A stretch of DNA of 64,000 bases. Origin: Picosynechococcus sp. PCC 7002 (lineage in GTDB: Bacteria > Cyanobacteriota > Cyanobacteriia > Cyanobacteriales > MRBY01). The position numbers were made by a program, and so were the translations under genes. The notes under the pieces are model-generated. The model had not been told where the DNA came from. It did no database searches and worked only from the letters and a program-made list of their open reading frames with translations. Position 1 is the stretch's first letter, and every line of letters starts with the position of its first letter. Location: the NCBI RefSeq assembly GCF_963860125.1, contig NZ_CAWLFA010000001.1, positions 2,914,001 through 2,978,000 of the forward strand. Direction: 5' to 3'. Shown one piece after another: positions 22,469-32,435 of this stretch.

Positions 22469-24181
22469 ATGAAAACATCTTTATCTCTCTGGAAGTCTCT
22501 ATCCATTGCTTCTGCTGCTGTCGGCGTTTCCGTTGCCACTGCTGGCACCGCCCAAGCCCAAGCAAATAACAGCGAACTCCTTAACCAAATCAACACCTAC
22601 AGCCAAGGTGACATTGCTCAGGTAAACAGCGTTTTCCAACTCAGCGATGTTTCTCCCTCTGACTGGGCTTTTGATGCGCTTCGTAACCTAGTCGAAAACT
22701 ACAACTGTATTGTTGGGTATCCCGATGGCACCTTCCGTGGTAACCGTCCCCTCAGCCGTTATGAATTTGCGGCTGGTCTGAACGCTTGTTTACAACAAAT
22801 CGAGCGGATGATTCAAAGTGGTGGTTCTGAAGTAACCCCCGAAGATCTCGCTGCCCTCCGTCGCTTGATCAACGAATTTGAAGCAGAACTCGCTACCCTC
22901 GGTGCTCGCGTTGATGACCTTGAAGGTCGCGTTGAATTCCTCGAAGATAATCAATTCTCTACTACCACCAAGCTCAAGGGTGAAGTTGTCTTCGCCATTG
23001 GCGACAGTTTTGGTGACGTCAATGCCCTAGACTTTCGTATTGCAGAAGATACTACAATTGACGATGTCGTATTCACCCCTGATTTCTTGAGAGACGGTGT
23101 AGCTAGCGGGTTTGGCGGTGCCACCATCGTTGCTAATGACGATGATGATACTCAAACAACCTTCACCGACCGTGTTCGTCTCACCCTTGAAACTAGCTTC
23201 ACCGGTAAAGATACTTTAATCACTCGCTTGACTGCTGGGAACTCTTCATCTTTCTCCCCCACTGCAGGTGCAGTTGTTGATGATGGTCCTGATCTCGGCT
23301 CTGGTGTAGGCTTCCAAACCTTTAACCTCGACACTGGCAACGACGTTGTCATCGACTGGTTGGCCTATTACTTCCCTCTCCGCAGAGCAAATGTTTACCT
23401 CGCAGCTTTTGGTGGTCTCCACAGTGACTACACCAGCACAACCTTCGGCGCAACTGGTCTTGAAGACTTCACCGGTGGTAGCGGTTCTCTAACTCAACTC
23501 GCTGCATCTAGCCCCATCTACACCATCGGTGGTGGCTCCGGTCTTGGTTTCAACATGCCTCTCGGCCCCGTTGATATCTCCTTGGGCTACCTCGCTGATG
23601 AAGCAGCCGATTCCACTGAAAGCAATGGTCTGTTCAACGGTGAATACGGTGCACTAGCACAGATTGCTTTCAACCTCGGCGATCGGGCTGAGTTGGGTGT
23701 AACCTACGTCAACAGCTACCACGACAGCGGTGCTATCTATGACTTCGGTGGTGGTTCTGCAGTAAATGGTACAGCTTGGGCGAACGCTCTTGGCTTGTTC
23801 GGCACTGAAGCCAATAGCTACGGTGTTCAAGGTAAGTTTGACATTACTGACCGTATTTCCTTAGCCGCTTACGGGATGTACACTGATGCCAAAGTTTCTG
23901 GTTCTAGCGACGAGTTCGACATCTGGAGTTATGGTCTTGGTGTAGCCTTCAACGACCTTGGTAAAGAAGGTAACGTTCTTGGTCTCTTTGCTGGTGCTCC
24001 TCCTTACCTCGCAGAAGGTGATCTCAAGACTCCTCTGCAAGTTGAAGGTTTCTATAAGTACCAACTCACCGACGGAATCTCCATCACTCCTGGCGTAATC
24101 TGGTTGAAGGATGCTGCTCAGGGTGTGCTGGGTGAAGAAGATGCCATCATCGGTACTCTCCGCACTACCTTCACTTTCTAA
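22469..24181 (+). CDS. SLH-domain outer-membrane porin (iron-uptake porin / OprB family, SomA-like)
   Basis: 570 residues from the ATG at 22469, which has GTGAGG upstream; the ATG at 22451 is less likely. A signal peptide ends at GTAQAQA (about residue 30). One SLH domain follows (about 50-110: VFQLSDVSPSDWAFDALRNL and GYPDGTFRGNRPLSRYEFAA) and binds the cell-wall polymer. A coiled-coil (EDLAALRRLINEFEAELATL) comes next, then a long beta-barrel of alternating hydrophobic residues that ends in a C-terminal aromatic (TLRTTFTF). This is the standard layout of major cyanobacterial porins, which pass small solutes and inorganic ions. Codon use is strongly biased, as in highly expressed genes, and no HIP1 octamer was seen. 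Confidence 0.93.
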   Translation: MKTSLSLWKSLSIASAAVGVSVATAGTAQAQANNSELLNQINTYSQGDIAQVNSVFQLSDVSPSDWAFDALRNLVENYNCIVGYPDGTFRGNRPLSRYEFAAGLNACLQQIERMIQSGGSEVTPEDLAALRRLINEFEAELATLGARVDDLEGRVEFLEDNQFSTTTKLKGEVVFAIGDSFGDVNALDFRIAEDTTIDDVVFTPDFLRDGVASGFGGATIVANDDDDTQTTFTDRVRLTLETSFTGKDTLITRLTAGNSSSFSPTAGAVVDDGPDLGSGVGFQTFNLDTGNDVVIDWLAYYFPLRRANVYLAAFGGLHSDYTSTTFGATGLEDFTGGSGSLTQLAASSPIYTIGGGSGLGFNMPLGPVDISLGYLADEAADSTESNGLFNGEYGALAQIAFNLGDRAELGVTYVNSYHDSGAIYDFGGGSAVNGTAWANALGLFGTEANSYGVQGKFDITDRISLAAYGMYTDAKVSGSSDEFDIWSYGLGVAFNDLGKEGNVLGLFAGAPPYLAEGDLKTPLQVEGFYKYQLTDGISITPGVIWLKDAAQGVLGEEDAIIGTLRTTFTF

Positions 24182-24235
24182 ACCAGTTAACTTTGTTTAG
24201 ACAGATTTAATTCTCACACTTTTTGATTTTGAGAA

Positions 24236-24266
24236 AGCCTCACCTCCAGGTGGGGTTTTCTTTTTG
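24236..24266 (+). terminator. Rho-independent terminator of the porin gene
   Basis: CCTCACCTCCAGGTGGGG stem followed by TTTTCTTTTT, about 55 bp after the porin stop codon. The next dispersed repeat begins directly after it. Confidence 0.82.
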
Positions 24267-24334
24267 GACACCCCCACCCCTCAAGGGGAGAAGACACCCT
24301 CCGGCCTGTCGGCCACCTCCCTCTAGGGAGGATT
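24267..24334 (-). repeat. Dispersed hairpin repeat, copy H
   Basis: A single inverse-orientation unit with both halves: CACCCCTCAAGGGGAG..., then CACCCTCCGGCC...GGCC and CCTCCCTCTAGGGAGGATT. It lies just beyond the porin terminator. Confidence 0.87.
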
Positions 24335-24423
24335 AATGCTTCTCTAATTCCCTTCATACTCTGTTTTTCTAAGGAAGGATATTAGGGGAAGATGGTAAGT
24401 GATGTTTATGGAATCAGAATTTG

Positions 24424-25290
24424 ATGAGAATTAGTGTTTTTGGGATGGGGCTAATGGGGACACCGATCGCCCTAAAATTAGCCCAGGAAAATTTTTTGGT
24501 GACCGCCTACAACCGGACAGCAGACAAACTGAATCCTCTGGAAGAACAAGGTTTAACGGTAACGACGAATCCCCAAACGGCGATCGCCAACAGTGATTAT
24601 TTAATTTTGACCCTCAGTGATGCGGCGGCAATCCAAACGGTCTTATTAGAAAACGCAGATACTTTTTTTACAGGGAAAACAATTATCCAGATGGGGACGA
24701 TTGCTCCAGAAGAAAGTAAGGCGATCGCCGAAGAAGTTCAGCGACGTCAAGGTCAATATTTAGAAGCACCAGTCCTCGGCAGTATTCCCGAAGCAAAAAA
24801 GGGAACATTGCTCGTGATGGTCGGGGGCGAAGAAACATTATTCCAAGCCTGTTTGCCAATTTTTAAAACCCTGGGGCAAGACCCGAAATATATTGGGGCA
24901 GTAGGTCAAGCAGCAGCCCTGAAATTGGCTTTAAATCAGTTGATTGCGGGCTTAACGGCTAGTTTTTCCCTGAGTTTAGGATTAATTCAACGGGAAAAAG
25001 TCGATCTTGATAAATTTATGGGGATTTTGCGAGATAGTGCCCTCTATGCCCCCACCTTTGATAAAAAACTGCCGCGCATGGGCGATCGCACCTTTGCAAA
25101 TCCCAACTTCCCCACGAAGCATTTACTCAAAGATACTAGGCTCTTTTTAGCAGCAGCAAAAACCGTCGGCCTTGAGACCACGGGGCTAGAAGGCATTCGA
25201 GAAATTATCGAGCAGGCGATCGCCTTGAATCTCGCCGAGGCAGACTACTCTGCTATTTATCAAGTGATTAATCCTGGCCCCACACCTTAG
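24424..25290 (+). CDS. NAD(P)-binding beta-hydroxyacid dehydrogenase (3-hydroxyisobutyrate / GLYR family)
   Basis: 288 residues from the ATG at 24424. The N-terminal Rossmann motif is FGMGLMGTPIA (residues 5-15); NRT at about 30 suggests NADP preference. Further family motifs are QMGTIAPEES, the substrate-binding APVLGSIPEAKKGTLLVMVG (about 115-134) and GAVGQAAALKLALNQLI with the catalytic Lys. Members reduce or oxidise small beta-hydroxyacids and semialdehydes such as 3-hydroxyisobutyrate, glyoxylate or succinic semialdehyde; the substrate here cannot be fixed from sequence. The 3' end overlaps the convergent GGDEF gene by 23 bp. Confidence 0.87.
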   Translation: MRISVFGMGLMGTPIALKLAQENFLVTAYNRTADKLNPLEEQGLTVTTNPQTAIANSDYLILTLSDAAAIQTVLLENADTFFTGKTIIQMGTIAPEESKAIAEEVQRRQGQYLEAPVLGSIPEAKKGTLLVMVGGEETLFQACLPIFKTLGQDPKYIGAVGQAAALKLALNQLIAGLTASFSLSLGLIQREKVDLDKFMGILRDSALYAPTFDKKLPRMGDRTFANPNFPTKHLLKDTRLFLAAAKTVGLETTGLEGIREIIEQAIALNLAEADYSAIYQVINPGPTP

Positions 25291-26353
25291 CGACCATTTG
25301 ATTACGGCCACGGGCCTTGGCTTCGTATAGCGCGACATCCGCCAGGGCGACAAATTTTTCTGGATTCGTCGTCACACAGCCTGGTTCAATGGAGGCAACC
25401 CCCAAACTGACCGTGACAATCGGCGCTACCAAAGAGCTCTGGTGGGGAATCTGCAAACTGCGGACTTGCTCGATGATATTTTCTCCCAGTAATTGCGCCC
25501 CAACACCGGGGGTATCTGGCAAGATGACGATGATCTCTTCGCCACCATAACGGGAAACTAAATCTGTGGGTCGCTTCACTTGGCTGGCGATCGCCTGGGC
25601 TACTTCAAACAAACAATGATCCCCAGCCTGGTGACCATAGGTATCATTGTAATTTTTAAAAAAATCCACATCAATGAAAATAATCGAGAGAGGTATTTGA
25701 TTGCGGAGCATCAGTCGCCATTGACGCTCTAAAACCAAATCAAAAACTCGACGATTCGCCAGTTGGGTCAAAGGATCTAAAGCCGCTAACCGTTGCAATT
25801 GCACATTCGTCGCTTCCAAACGTTGGTAAAGCTTTGCCTGATAAATGAGGTGGCGCACCCGTTGGCGCAAAATTGTCCAGTGGATCGGTTTGGTGATGAA
25901 ATCCGTTGCCCCGGCGGTAAAGGCCTTGGTGACTGATTCGTCATCTTCCCGGGCCGTAATCATCAAGATGGGAGTGCGGGCAATCTTTGTCAGTAGATCT
26001 TCTGCTTGTTGGTAGGCCACCAATTCGTGACGAAGCAGAAAAGTTTCCTGGGAAATTTCAGTATTTTTTGCAGGAGAAATTTCAGTGCTAGCTTGGAGTT
26101 GTCGAAAGGCATTACAAAATTCCAAGCCATCCATGACCGGCATCATAAAATCCAACAGGATAATATCGGGCATGGTTTTTTGGAATATTTCTAGTCCCTC
26201 TTGACCATTGGTTGCTTCAGCGACTGCATAACCTTCTTTTTCCATCCAAAAACGAATCAGGCGACGCGAAATTGGATCGTCATCAATGACAAGAATTAAC
26301 GGTTGATCATCCTGCATTGAGACAGAATCAGCGGTCATAGATTCTAGGCACAA
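25268..26353 (-). CDS. Response regulator with GGDEF domain (diguanylate cyclase)
   Basis: 361 residues; Met6 or Met13 are possible alternative starts, as none has a clear ribosome-binding site. The receiver domain (about 15-160) shows DDDPISRR and the phosphorylated Asp in IILLDFMMPVMDG; an insertion of about 25 residues sits between DG and the MITARED segment. A GGDEF domain follows (about 195-355) with DPLTQLANRRVFD, FIDVDFFKNYND and the active-site RYGGEEIIVILPDT. GGEEI keeps catalytic competence, so it should make cyclic di-GMP when phosphorylated. No partner kinase is adjacent. Confidence 0.93.
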   Translation of the reverse strand: MCLESMTADSVSMQDDQPLILVIDDDPISRRLIRFWMEKEGYAVAEATNGQEGLEIFQKTMPDIILLDFMMPVMDGLEFCNAFRQLQASTEISPAKNTEISQETFLLRHELVAYQQAEDLLTKIARTPILMITAREDDESVTKAFTAGATDFITKPIHWTILRQRVRHLIYQAKLYQRLEATNVQLQRLAALDPLTQLANRRVFDLVLERQWRLMLRNQIPLSIIFIDVDFFKNYNDTYGHQAGDHCLFEVAQAIASQVKRPTDLVSRYGGEEIIVILPDTPGVGAQLLGENIIEQVRSLQIPHQSSLVAPIVTVSLGVASIEPGCVTTNPEKFVALADVALYEAKARGRNQMVAKVWGQD

Positions 26354-26457
26354 AAAGAACTATATGGTTATTCTAACGGGTTACTGTCCTAGGCAATCGG
26401 CCCTCTGATGTTAATTTGACGACCTTTCAGAGATTTTCAGTATGATCACCTAGATTG

Positions 26458-28725
26458 CTATTCCTGCTCGATTTGGGTGACGCGGCGCACGTTCAAAGTA
26501 TCGCTCATGTTTTTAATTTGATTAATGCTGTGGGCCAGTTGTTGGGCATTACGAATTTCAATCCGCAAAGAAATAATCGCTGGTTGGCTGTGGCTCGTTT
26601 TGACGTTGGTACTCCGCACGTTGATGTGCTGATCGCTCAGGCGTGACAGGATATCTCGTAGGACTCCCACCCGGTCAATGACTTCAATGCGGAGATCCAC
26701 AGGGTAGACCGGAGCATGCTTTTGGTCGATGCTGGGATTCCAACTCACAGGAATTAGGCGATCGCCATCGAAGTTTTGCACATTGGCGCAGCTGCGGTGG
26801 TGAATGGAAATCCCCTTATGGCTGCGGGTGACAATGCCGATAATCGGTTCGCCGGGCAAGGGGGCACAACAACTGGCGATGGTATAAACCAACCCTTCAA
26901 TGCCAGCAATGGGGTATTTATGGCTATCTTGGAGGGGCTTGGCCGGTTTCGTCGCTGTGTTTAAAGAAGCTTCTAGTTCCAGTTGGGGGAGATGTTCTTC
27001 TTCCTGGTCGCGCACTTGATCCCGCCAGCGGTTCACCACTTGGTTGAGGGTGACTTCGCCGTAACCCAAAGCCGCCAACAGATCCTCGGTATTTTGGTAA
27101 TTGCACTTGTGAGCAACGGTTTGCATCGCCTCGGATTTGAGGATCGAATCGAGGCCCGTTTTTCCCAGTTCTTTTTCGAGTAAGCTGCGACCCCGTGCTA
27201 AGTTTTCATCCCGCCGCGATCGCTTAAACCATTGGCGAATCCTATTTTTGGCACTGGGAGTAACTACATAATTGAGCCAATCGAGGCTGGGGTGGGCATT
27301 TTTTTGGGTGATAATTTCGACAATATCGCCATTGCGGAGTTTTTTTTCTAACACCGACCAACGACCATTGATCCGCGCCCCTTTCATGTGGTTCCCCACC
27401 TCGGTGTGAATGCGATAGGCGAAGTCGATGGAAGTAGCACCTTTGGCCAGGGCCACCACATCCCCATTGGGGGTAAAGACATACACATCATCTTCAAAGA
27501 GATTGTCCTTGAGGTTGTCAATGTATTCTTCAGCATCCTTGAGGTCGCTTTGCCATTCGATCAGTTGCCGCAACCAAGTGAATTTTTCGTCTTCGGAGGT
27601 GAAACTAGCAGCGGAATGACCGGCTTCTTTATATTTCCAGTGGGCGGCAATCCCGTATTCGGCGATGTGGTGCATTTCCATGGTGCGAATTTGCACTTCG
27701 AGGGGGCGACCATTTAAGCCGACAACGGTGGTGTGGAGGGATTGGTAGCGGTTGGGCTTCGGCAGGCCAATGTAGTCTTTAAAGCGTCCAGGAATCGGTT
27801 TAAAGGCATCGTGAATCACCGCCAGGGCGCGGTAACATTCGTCATTGGTTTCGACAATAATCCGAATCCCAGCGATGTCAAAGATTTCATCAAATTCTTT
27901 GTGTTGTCGTTGCATCTTGTGATAGATGCTGTAGAGGTGCTTCGGGCGACCTTTAATTTCCCAGACGTGGAGGCCCAGGTGACGCAGGCGATCGCGGATA
28001 ATTTCAATGGCCTCTTCGAGTTTGGCTTCCCGCTCGGTGCGTTTTTCGGAAATGTGTTTTTGCATCGAACGGTAGGCTTCCCGCTCGAGATACTTAAAAC
28101 AGAGATCTTCTAGTTCCCACTTAAAACGCCAAATCCCTAAGCGATTGGCCAGGGGCGCAAAGATTTCGCGGGTTTCCAGGGCAATGCGTTCTTGTTTGTC
28201 GGGGCGCAGATGTTCGAGGGTGCGCATATTGTGGAGGCGATCGGCGAGTTTCACGACGATCACGCGGATATCCTCGGCCATGGAAAGGAACATCCGCCGG
28301 AAATTTTCTGCTTGGCGTTCTGTTTTGCTAGAAAAAGTAAATTTGGTGAGCTTGGTTACCCCTTCGACAAGCTTGCGGGTTTCAGCGCCAAAGCGTTCTT
28401 CAATTTCTTCGGGACTGACTTCTGTGTCTTCGACCACATCATGGAGAAATCCCGCCGCAATCATCGCCCCATTTCCGCCTAGATCGAGCAACAATCCTGC
28501 TACGGCAATGGGATGGGCAATATAAGGCTCGCCAGATTTACGGGTTTGACCTTCGTGGAGGGCATGGGCAAAGCGAAAGGCTTCACCGATGAGTTGGCGA
28601 TCGCCTTCGGAGACCCCGACCAATTGCTCTGGCTGATAGAGATAATTTTTCAACCAAGCAGGTAGCGGCACATCAAATTTTTCTGTTTCGGATGCGGCAG
28701 TTAATTGAACGGGAGAAGCAGTCAT
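26458..28725 (-). CDS. spoT: Bifunctional (p)ppGpp synthetase/hydrolase, RelA/SpoT family
   Basis: 755 residues from Met at 28725; the frame is open to 28806 but the extra part is a hydrophobic run unlikely to be coding. Domains in order: HD hydrolase (about 60-200; GEPYIAHPIAVAG and GFLHDVVEDTEVS with the HD pair), synthetase (about 240-350; GRPKHLYSIYHKMQR, GIRIIVET), TGS (about 400-460; VYVFTPNGDVVALAKGATSI) and C-terminal ACT (about 680-755). Catalytic motifs for both activities are present. It makes and degrades the stringent-response alarmone. A single long enzyme is the usual cyanobacterial arrangement. Confidence 0.95.
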   Translation of the reverse strand: MTASPVQLTAASETEKFDVPLPAWLKNYLYQPEQLVGVSEGDRQLIGEAFRFAHALHEGQTRKSGEPYIAHPIAVAGLLLDLGGNGAMIAAGFLHDVVEDTEVSPEEIEERFGAETRKLVEGVTKLTKFTFSSKTERQAENFRRMFLSMAEDIRVIVVKLADRLHNMRTLEHLRPDKQERIALETREIFAPLANRLGIWRFKWELEDLCFKYLEREAYRSMQKHISEKRTEREAKLEEAIEIIRDRLRHLGLHVWEIKGRPKHLYSIYHKMQRQHKEFDEIFDIAGIRIIVETNDECYRALAVIHDAFKPIPGRFKDYIGLPKPNRYQSLHTTVVGLNGRPLEVQIRTMEMHHIAEYGIAAHWKYKEAGHSAASFTSEDEKFTWLRQLIEWQSDLKDAEEYIDNLKDNLFEDDVYVFTPNGDVVALAKGATSIDFAYRIHTEVGNHMKGARINGRWSVLEKKLRNGDIVEIITQKNAHPSLDWLNYVVTPSAKNRIRQWFKRSRRDENLARGRSLLEKELGKTGLDSILKSEAMQTVAHKCNYQNTEDLLAALGYGEVTLNQVVNRWRDQVRDQEEEHLPQLELEASLNTATKPAKPLQDSHKYPIAGIEGLVYTIASCCAPLPGEPIIGIVTRSHKGISIHHRSCANVQNFDGDRLIPVSWNPSIDQKHAPVYPVDLRIEVIDRVGVLRDILSRLSDQHINVRSTNVKTSHSQPAIISLRIEIRNAQQLAHSINQIKNMSDTLNVRRVTQIEQE

Positions 28726-29032
28726 AGAAACACAGGGGAGAAGAAAAACAACAACGACAGCGGACGAGCTTAAAAAGGTTGTAATAGAAGGCGATATTTG
28801 GGGCAACCTTAACCCGCATTCCTCGGTCGAAGGGGAAGCGAGGGGCCGACTCCTGAAACCAAAAGGATGAAGCTGGAGACTTGAACAAAAAGCTTAAAAC
28901 AGAGATTAAATTTGCTTTAAGTATCTTAATTCTTACTTAAAAGTTTAGATTTGCACAAAATATTTTTGGAAAGATTAATTTTGATACAGTTTTGATGGCT
29001 TGTTTGTTCTCTAAATTTGCACTATCTACCCG
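28726..29032. other. Divergent intergenic region between spoT and patD
   Basis: About 307 bp; strongly AT-rich between 28900 and 29000. It should carry both promoters. I see no other gene and no repeat copy. Confidence 0.35.
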
Positions 29033-29404
29033 ATGAATTTTTCTGCCTATCAACAATTAAAAATCGATTTGCAAACCCTGGCCACAGATTTAACGCCCCT
29101 CCAACAGGAATCGGGGGCTTTAGTCCGTCAGGGCCAAGGGTTCCTCAGCTTTTGGGAAACCCAGTTAGCCCCCCTCACTGGGGAACAGCTTCCTGAAAAA
29201 ATCTATAGCGCTTGGCGATCGCTCCACACGGAATTGTATCGGGGGTTGCGGCTCCTCAATACCGATTTAATCTTTCTCCAGGGCAGCCGCAGCCCCAACA
29301 CCCAAAGCCAAAAACAACAGCAGATCCAAGCCCGTCTGGCCCAACTCGATCAATACTGCACAGAAATCATTAAGCTTGGCGATCGCCTGACACCGGAAGC
29401 GTAA
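29033..29404 (+). CDS. patD: PatD-like small protein
   Basis: 123 residues, mostly helical. The C-terminal half has the pattern LRLLNTDLIFLQGSRSPNTQ followed by RLAQLDQYC, which recalls PatD, a cyanobacterial protein that in filamentous species affects heterocyst frequency through FtsZ. The match is to a weak family pattern only. If correct, in a unicellular species the role would concern cell division rather than heterocysts. The 3' end overlaps the convergent sasA gene by 35 bp. Confidence 0.5.
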   Translation: MNFSAYQQLKIDLQTLATDLTPLQQESGALVRQGQGFLSFWETQLAPLTGEQLPEKIYSAWRSLHTELYRGLRLLNTDLIFLQGSRSPNTQSQKQQQIQARLAQLDQYCTEIIKLGDRLTPEA

Positions 29405-30623
29405 AGTGAAACTCACTGCCCTGGCCTGGGGTACTATCGACCCAGATGCGACCTTGATGGGCTTGGATAATTTGTCGACAGACAGCTAAGCCCAGACCGT
29501 AGCCCTCTTGGGTGGCATCTCGCTTAAGACGAAAATGCCCCTCGAAAATTTTTTCCTGTTCCTCCTCTGGGATACCATGGCCCGTATCAATCACACTCAC
29601 CTGTACCTGTTGGAGGGTGCGATGGAGACCCACAAGCCGCACAAGCCCCCCTTCAGGACTATATTTGATGGCGTTGTCTAGCAAATTGACAATGACCTGC
29701 CGGATCAATTCCCGGTCTCCATAAACCTCTGGCAGATCCCGGGGGATATCCAAGACCAATTGAATCGATTTACGTTGAAACCGCTCCTGAATTTGCTCTG
29801 TGATTTGTTGGCATAGGGGACTCAGGGCCATCGGCTGGGGCTTAACATCTAATTTGGTCAGCAGTTGCCGTGACTCTTGGAGCAGCTCTGTGATCATCCG
29901 GTTCATGATCTGGAGTTGGTTTTTCGCCTGCTGATAAAGCTGCCCCCGCAATCCAACTGTTTTTTCCGTTTCCGGACGTTTTGAGAGGATTTCTAAGGTT
30001 TCGATGGCGATGGACGTTCCGGTGAGAGGACTGCGCAAATCATGGGCCAGCATCGCCAAAATCTGATCTTTAAATTCTATCTGCTTGAGGAGAGCTTCTT
30101 TTTCCCGTTGCAATTGAAAAATTTCATCGGACAGGCGCATTACTTCCTTAGAATGCTCTGTCTGAGACGCGGCCAAGCGGCGATCGCATCGTTCAACCTC
30201 AGCCAATTGGCGATCGCCAAGCTGTTTTCTGAGTGTCGCCACCGTATCCAACCACTGACCCCACCACCGTTCTAGATCCGGCAAAATATTGCTACCTGCA
30301 AAGACCTGCAACGGCTCCGGAAAAACCTTGACCAGAGAAGGCGTCGCCACCAAACGATACAATTCCACCAGTTGGGGTTGATCTTTGATATTGATAATTT
30401 CCAAAGAAAAATCCGTTTCTTGCCGCAAACGCTCAAGATAATCTTGCACCCGCTTGATCTCACTCCGATGGGCCAAACGCTCATCCGTAAACAACAACAA
30501 TCGCAGTTGTATATCGGCCGTAACAGGTGAAAGTTGAGATTGATCTTCAGCAGACACAGGCAGTTCAAACAAGACAAATTCGCCCCAAGAAAGTAAGTGA
30601 TCCACAATCTGTCTACCATGCAC
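29370..30623 (-). CDS. sasA: Adaptive-response/circadian sensory histidine kinase SasA
   Basis: 417 residues. The N-terminal KaiB-like thioredoxin-fold domain (about 35-125: LRLLLFTDERLAHRSEIKRV ... ATPSLVKVFPEPLQVFAGSN) binds KaiC. A coiled-coil follows (about 135-185), then HisKA with AHDLRSPLTGTSIAI (phospho-His about residue 195) and HATPase (NLLDNAIKYSPEGG, DTGHGIPEEE, GYGLGLAVC). SasA carries circadian phase from KaiC to the regulator RpaA. The GTG/ATG choice upstream of residue 30 is uncertain. No kai genes are in the window. Confidence 0.93.
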   Translation of the reverse strand: MHGRQIVDHLLSWGEFVLFELPVSAEDQSQLSPVTADIQLRLLLFTDERLAHRSEIKRVQDYLERLRQETDFSLEIINIKDQPQLVELYRLVATPSLVKVFPEPLQVFAGSNILPDLERWWGQWLDTVATLRKQLGDRQLAEVERCDRRLAASQTEHSKEVMRLSDEIFQLQREKEALLKQIEFKDQILAMLAHDLRSPLTGTSIAIETLEILSKRPETEKTVGLRGQLYQQAKNQLQIMNRMITELLQESRQLLTKLDVKPQPMALSPLCQQITEQIQERFQRKSIQLVLDIPRDLPEVYGDRELIRQVIVNLLDNAIKYSPEGGLVRLVGLHRTLQQVQVSVIDTGHGIPEEEQEKIFEGHFRLKRDATQEGYGLGLAVCRQIIQAHQGRIWVDSTPGQGSEFHFTLPVSGDRQA

Positions 30624-30828
30624 AATCTAGGGGAAAAGAACAGTTTATGGTGAGCTTACTCCAAAACCCATTGTAATCCGTAGAGGACCAATTACCCCAT
30701 GTTCCCAGAGCCTCAAACTTGAGTTAGATGCGGTGCATTGACCAAATCGTTTTAGAATCTAATGGAAATTGACACCGACGCCTCAAAATCGTTCAGCAAG
30801 CGACTCTTTTTAAGGAAGGAATACCACT

Positions 30829-32418
30829 ATGGCTTTAGGCTACGTTGCCCTCGTTCTCCATGCCCACCTCCCCTTTGTCCGTCACCCCGAAAGTGATTTT
30901 GTCCTTGAAGAAGAGTGGTTATTTGAAGCAATTACCGAAACCTATATCCCTTTGCTTCATGTATTTGAAGGGCTAAAGCAAGATGGGATCGACTTTAAAA
31001 TTACGATGAGCATGACCCCACCTTTGGTGGCGATGCTCCGGGATCCTCTCCTCCAAGACCGCTACGACGCCCACATGAAGCTGTTAATGGAGCTGGTCGA
31101 AAAGGAAATTGTTCATAACAAATACAACGGTCATATTAAATATTTAGCGGAGTATTACCACAAAGAATTTAGCGCCATCCTCGACACCTGGGAACGCTAT
31201 GACCGGGATCTCGTGACGGCCTTTAAGCAGTTCCAGGACAGTAACAACCTCGAAATCATCACCTGTGGTGCCACCCATGGCTACCTCCCCCTGATGAAGA
31301 TGTACCCCCAGGCAGTTTGGGCACAATTGCAGGTAGCCTGTGAAAGCTACGAAGAGAATTTTGGGCGTCCCCCCAAGGGCATTTGGTTGCCTGAATGTGC
31401 TTATTATGAAGGTTTGGAGCGGATGCTCGCCGATGCGGGACTGCGGTACTTCCTCACCGATGGCCACGGTATTCTCTATGCACGCCCCCGTCCCCGCTAT
31501 GGTAACTATGCGCCGATTTTCACCGAAACAGGGGTGGCTGCCTTTGGTCGTGATCACGAATCTTCCCAGCAGGTATGGTCATCGAAAGTGGGTTATCCGG
31601 GCGATGTCTGTTACCGAGAGTTTTATAAAGATCTCGGTTGGGAAGCGGACTACGAATATATCAAGCCCTACATTATGCCCAACGGCCAGCGGAAAAATAC
31701 GGGGATCAAGTACCACAAGATCACCAGTCGTGATGGTGGTTTATCCGAAAAAGGCCTTTATGATCCCTACTGGGCAAGGGAGAAAGCGGCAGAACATGCA
31801 GGCAACTTCATGTATAACCGGGAGCAACAGATTGGCCGTCTGAATAAGATGATGGGGCGTCACCCGATTGTAGTGTCGCCTTATGATGCGGAATTGTTTG
31901 GCCACTGGTGGTACGAAGGCCCCTGGTTCTTGGATTACTTTTTCCGCAAGTCTTGGTACGACCAAGGTACTTACCAGATGACCCACTTGGCAGATTATCT
32001 AAAAATGGAGCCGACGCAACAGGTGGCTGTGCCGTCCCAATCGAGTTGGGGATACAAGGGATTCCATGAATATTGGCTCAACCAGACGAATGCTTGGATT
32101 TATCCCTATCTCCACAAGGCTGCGGAACGCATGATCGAGCTTTCGACGCGGGAACCAGCCGATGAACTAGAGGAACGGGCCTTGAACCAAGCAGCTAGGG
32201 AATTGCTGTTGGCACAGTCATCGGATTGGGCATTTATTATGCGCACAGGTACCATGGTGCCCTACGCGGAACGACGCACAAAGAGTCATGTGTTACGCCT
32301 GGAAAAAATCTATGAGGACGTAAAGGTCGGCAAGATTGATGCGGGTTGGCTCGAAAAGATTGAGAAGATGGACAACATTTTCCCGAATATTGATTATCGG
32401 GTTTATCGGCCTTTGTAG
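30829..32418 (+). CDS. GH57 1,4-alpha-glucan branching enzyme
   Basis: 529 residues. The family opening GYVALVLHAHLPFVRHPESD is at the N terminus; the nucleophile lies in GIWLPECAYYEG (about residue 192) and the acid/base Asp in VSPYDAELFGHWWYEG (about residue 354). The C-terminal helical DUF1957 region ends with FIMRTGTMVPYAERRTKSH and a helix. Known relatives are glycogen branching enzymes of the GH57 class, used beside GH13 GlgB. A good AAGGAAGGA ribosome-binding site precedes the ATG. An inverse-orientation repeat with a T-run follows the stop and probably terminates transcription. Confidence 0.9.
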   Translation: MALGYVALVLHAHLPFVRHPESDFVLEEEWLFEAITETYIPLLHVFEGLKQDGIDFKITMSMTPPLVAMLRDPLLQDRYDAHMKLLMELVEKEIVHNKYNGHIKYLAEYYHKEFSAILDTWERYDRDLVTAFKQFQDSNNLEIITCGATHGYLPLMKMYPQAVWAQLQVACESYEENFGRPPKGIWLPECAYYEGLERMLADAGLRYFLTDGHGILYARPRPRYGNYAPIFTETGVAAFGRDHESSQQVWSSKVGYPGDVCYREFYKDLGWEADYEYIKPYIMPNGQRKNTGIKYHKITSRDGGLSEKGLYDPYWAREKAAEHAGNFMYNREQQIGRLNKMMGRHPIVVSPYDAELFGHWWYEGPWFLDYFFRKSWYDQGTYQMTHLADYLKMEPTQQVAVPSQSSWGYKGFHEYWLNQTNAWIYPYLHKAAERMIELSTREPADELEERALNQAARELLLAQSSDWAFIMRTGTMVPYAERRTKSHVLRLEKIYEDVKVGKIDAGWLEKIEKMDNIFPNIDYRVYRPL

Positions 32419-32435
32419 TTGGAATACCCCTGAAG

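Noticed and set aside
27388..28525. Several long plus-strand frames opposite spoT
   Set aside because: All are antisense to conserved RelA/SpoT domains and have no family features of their own.
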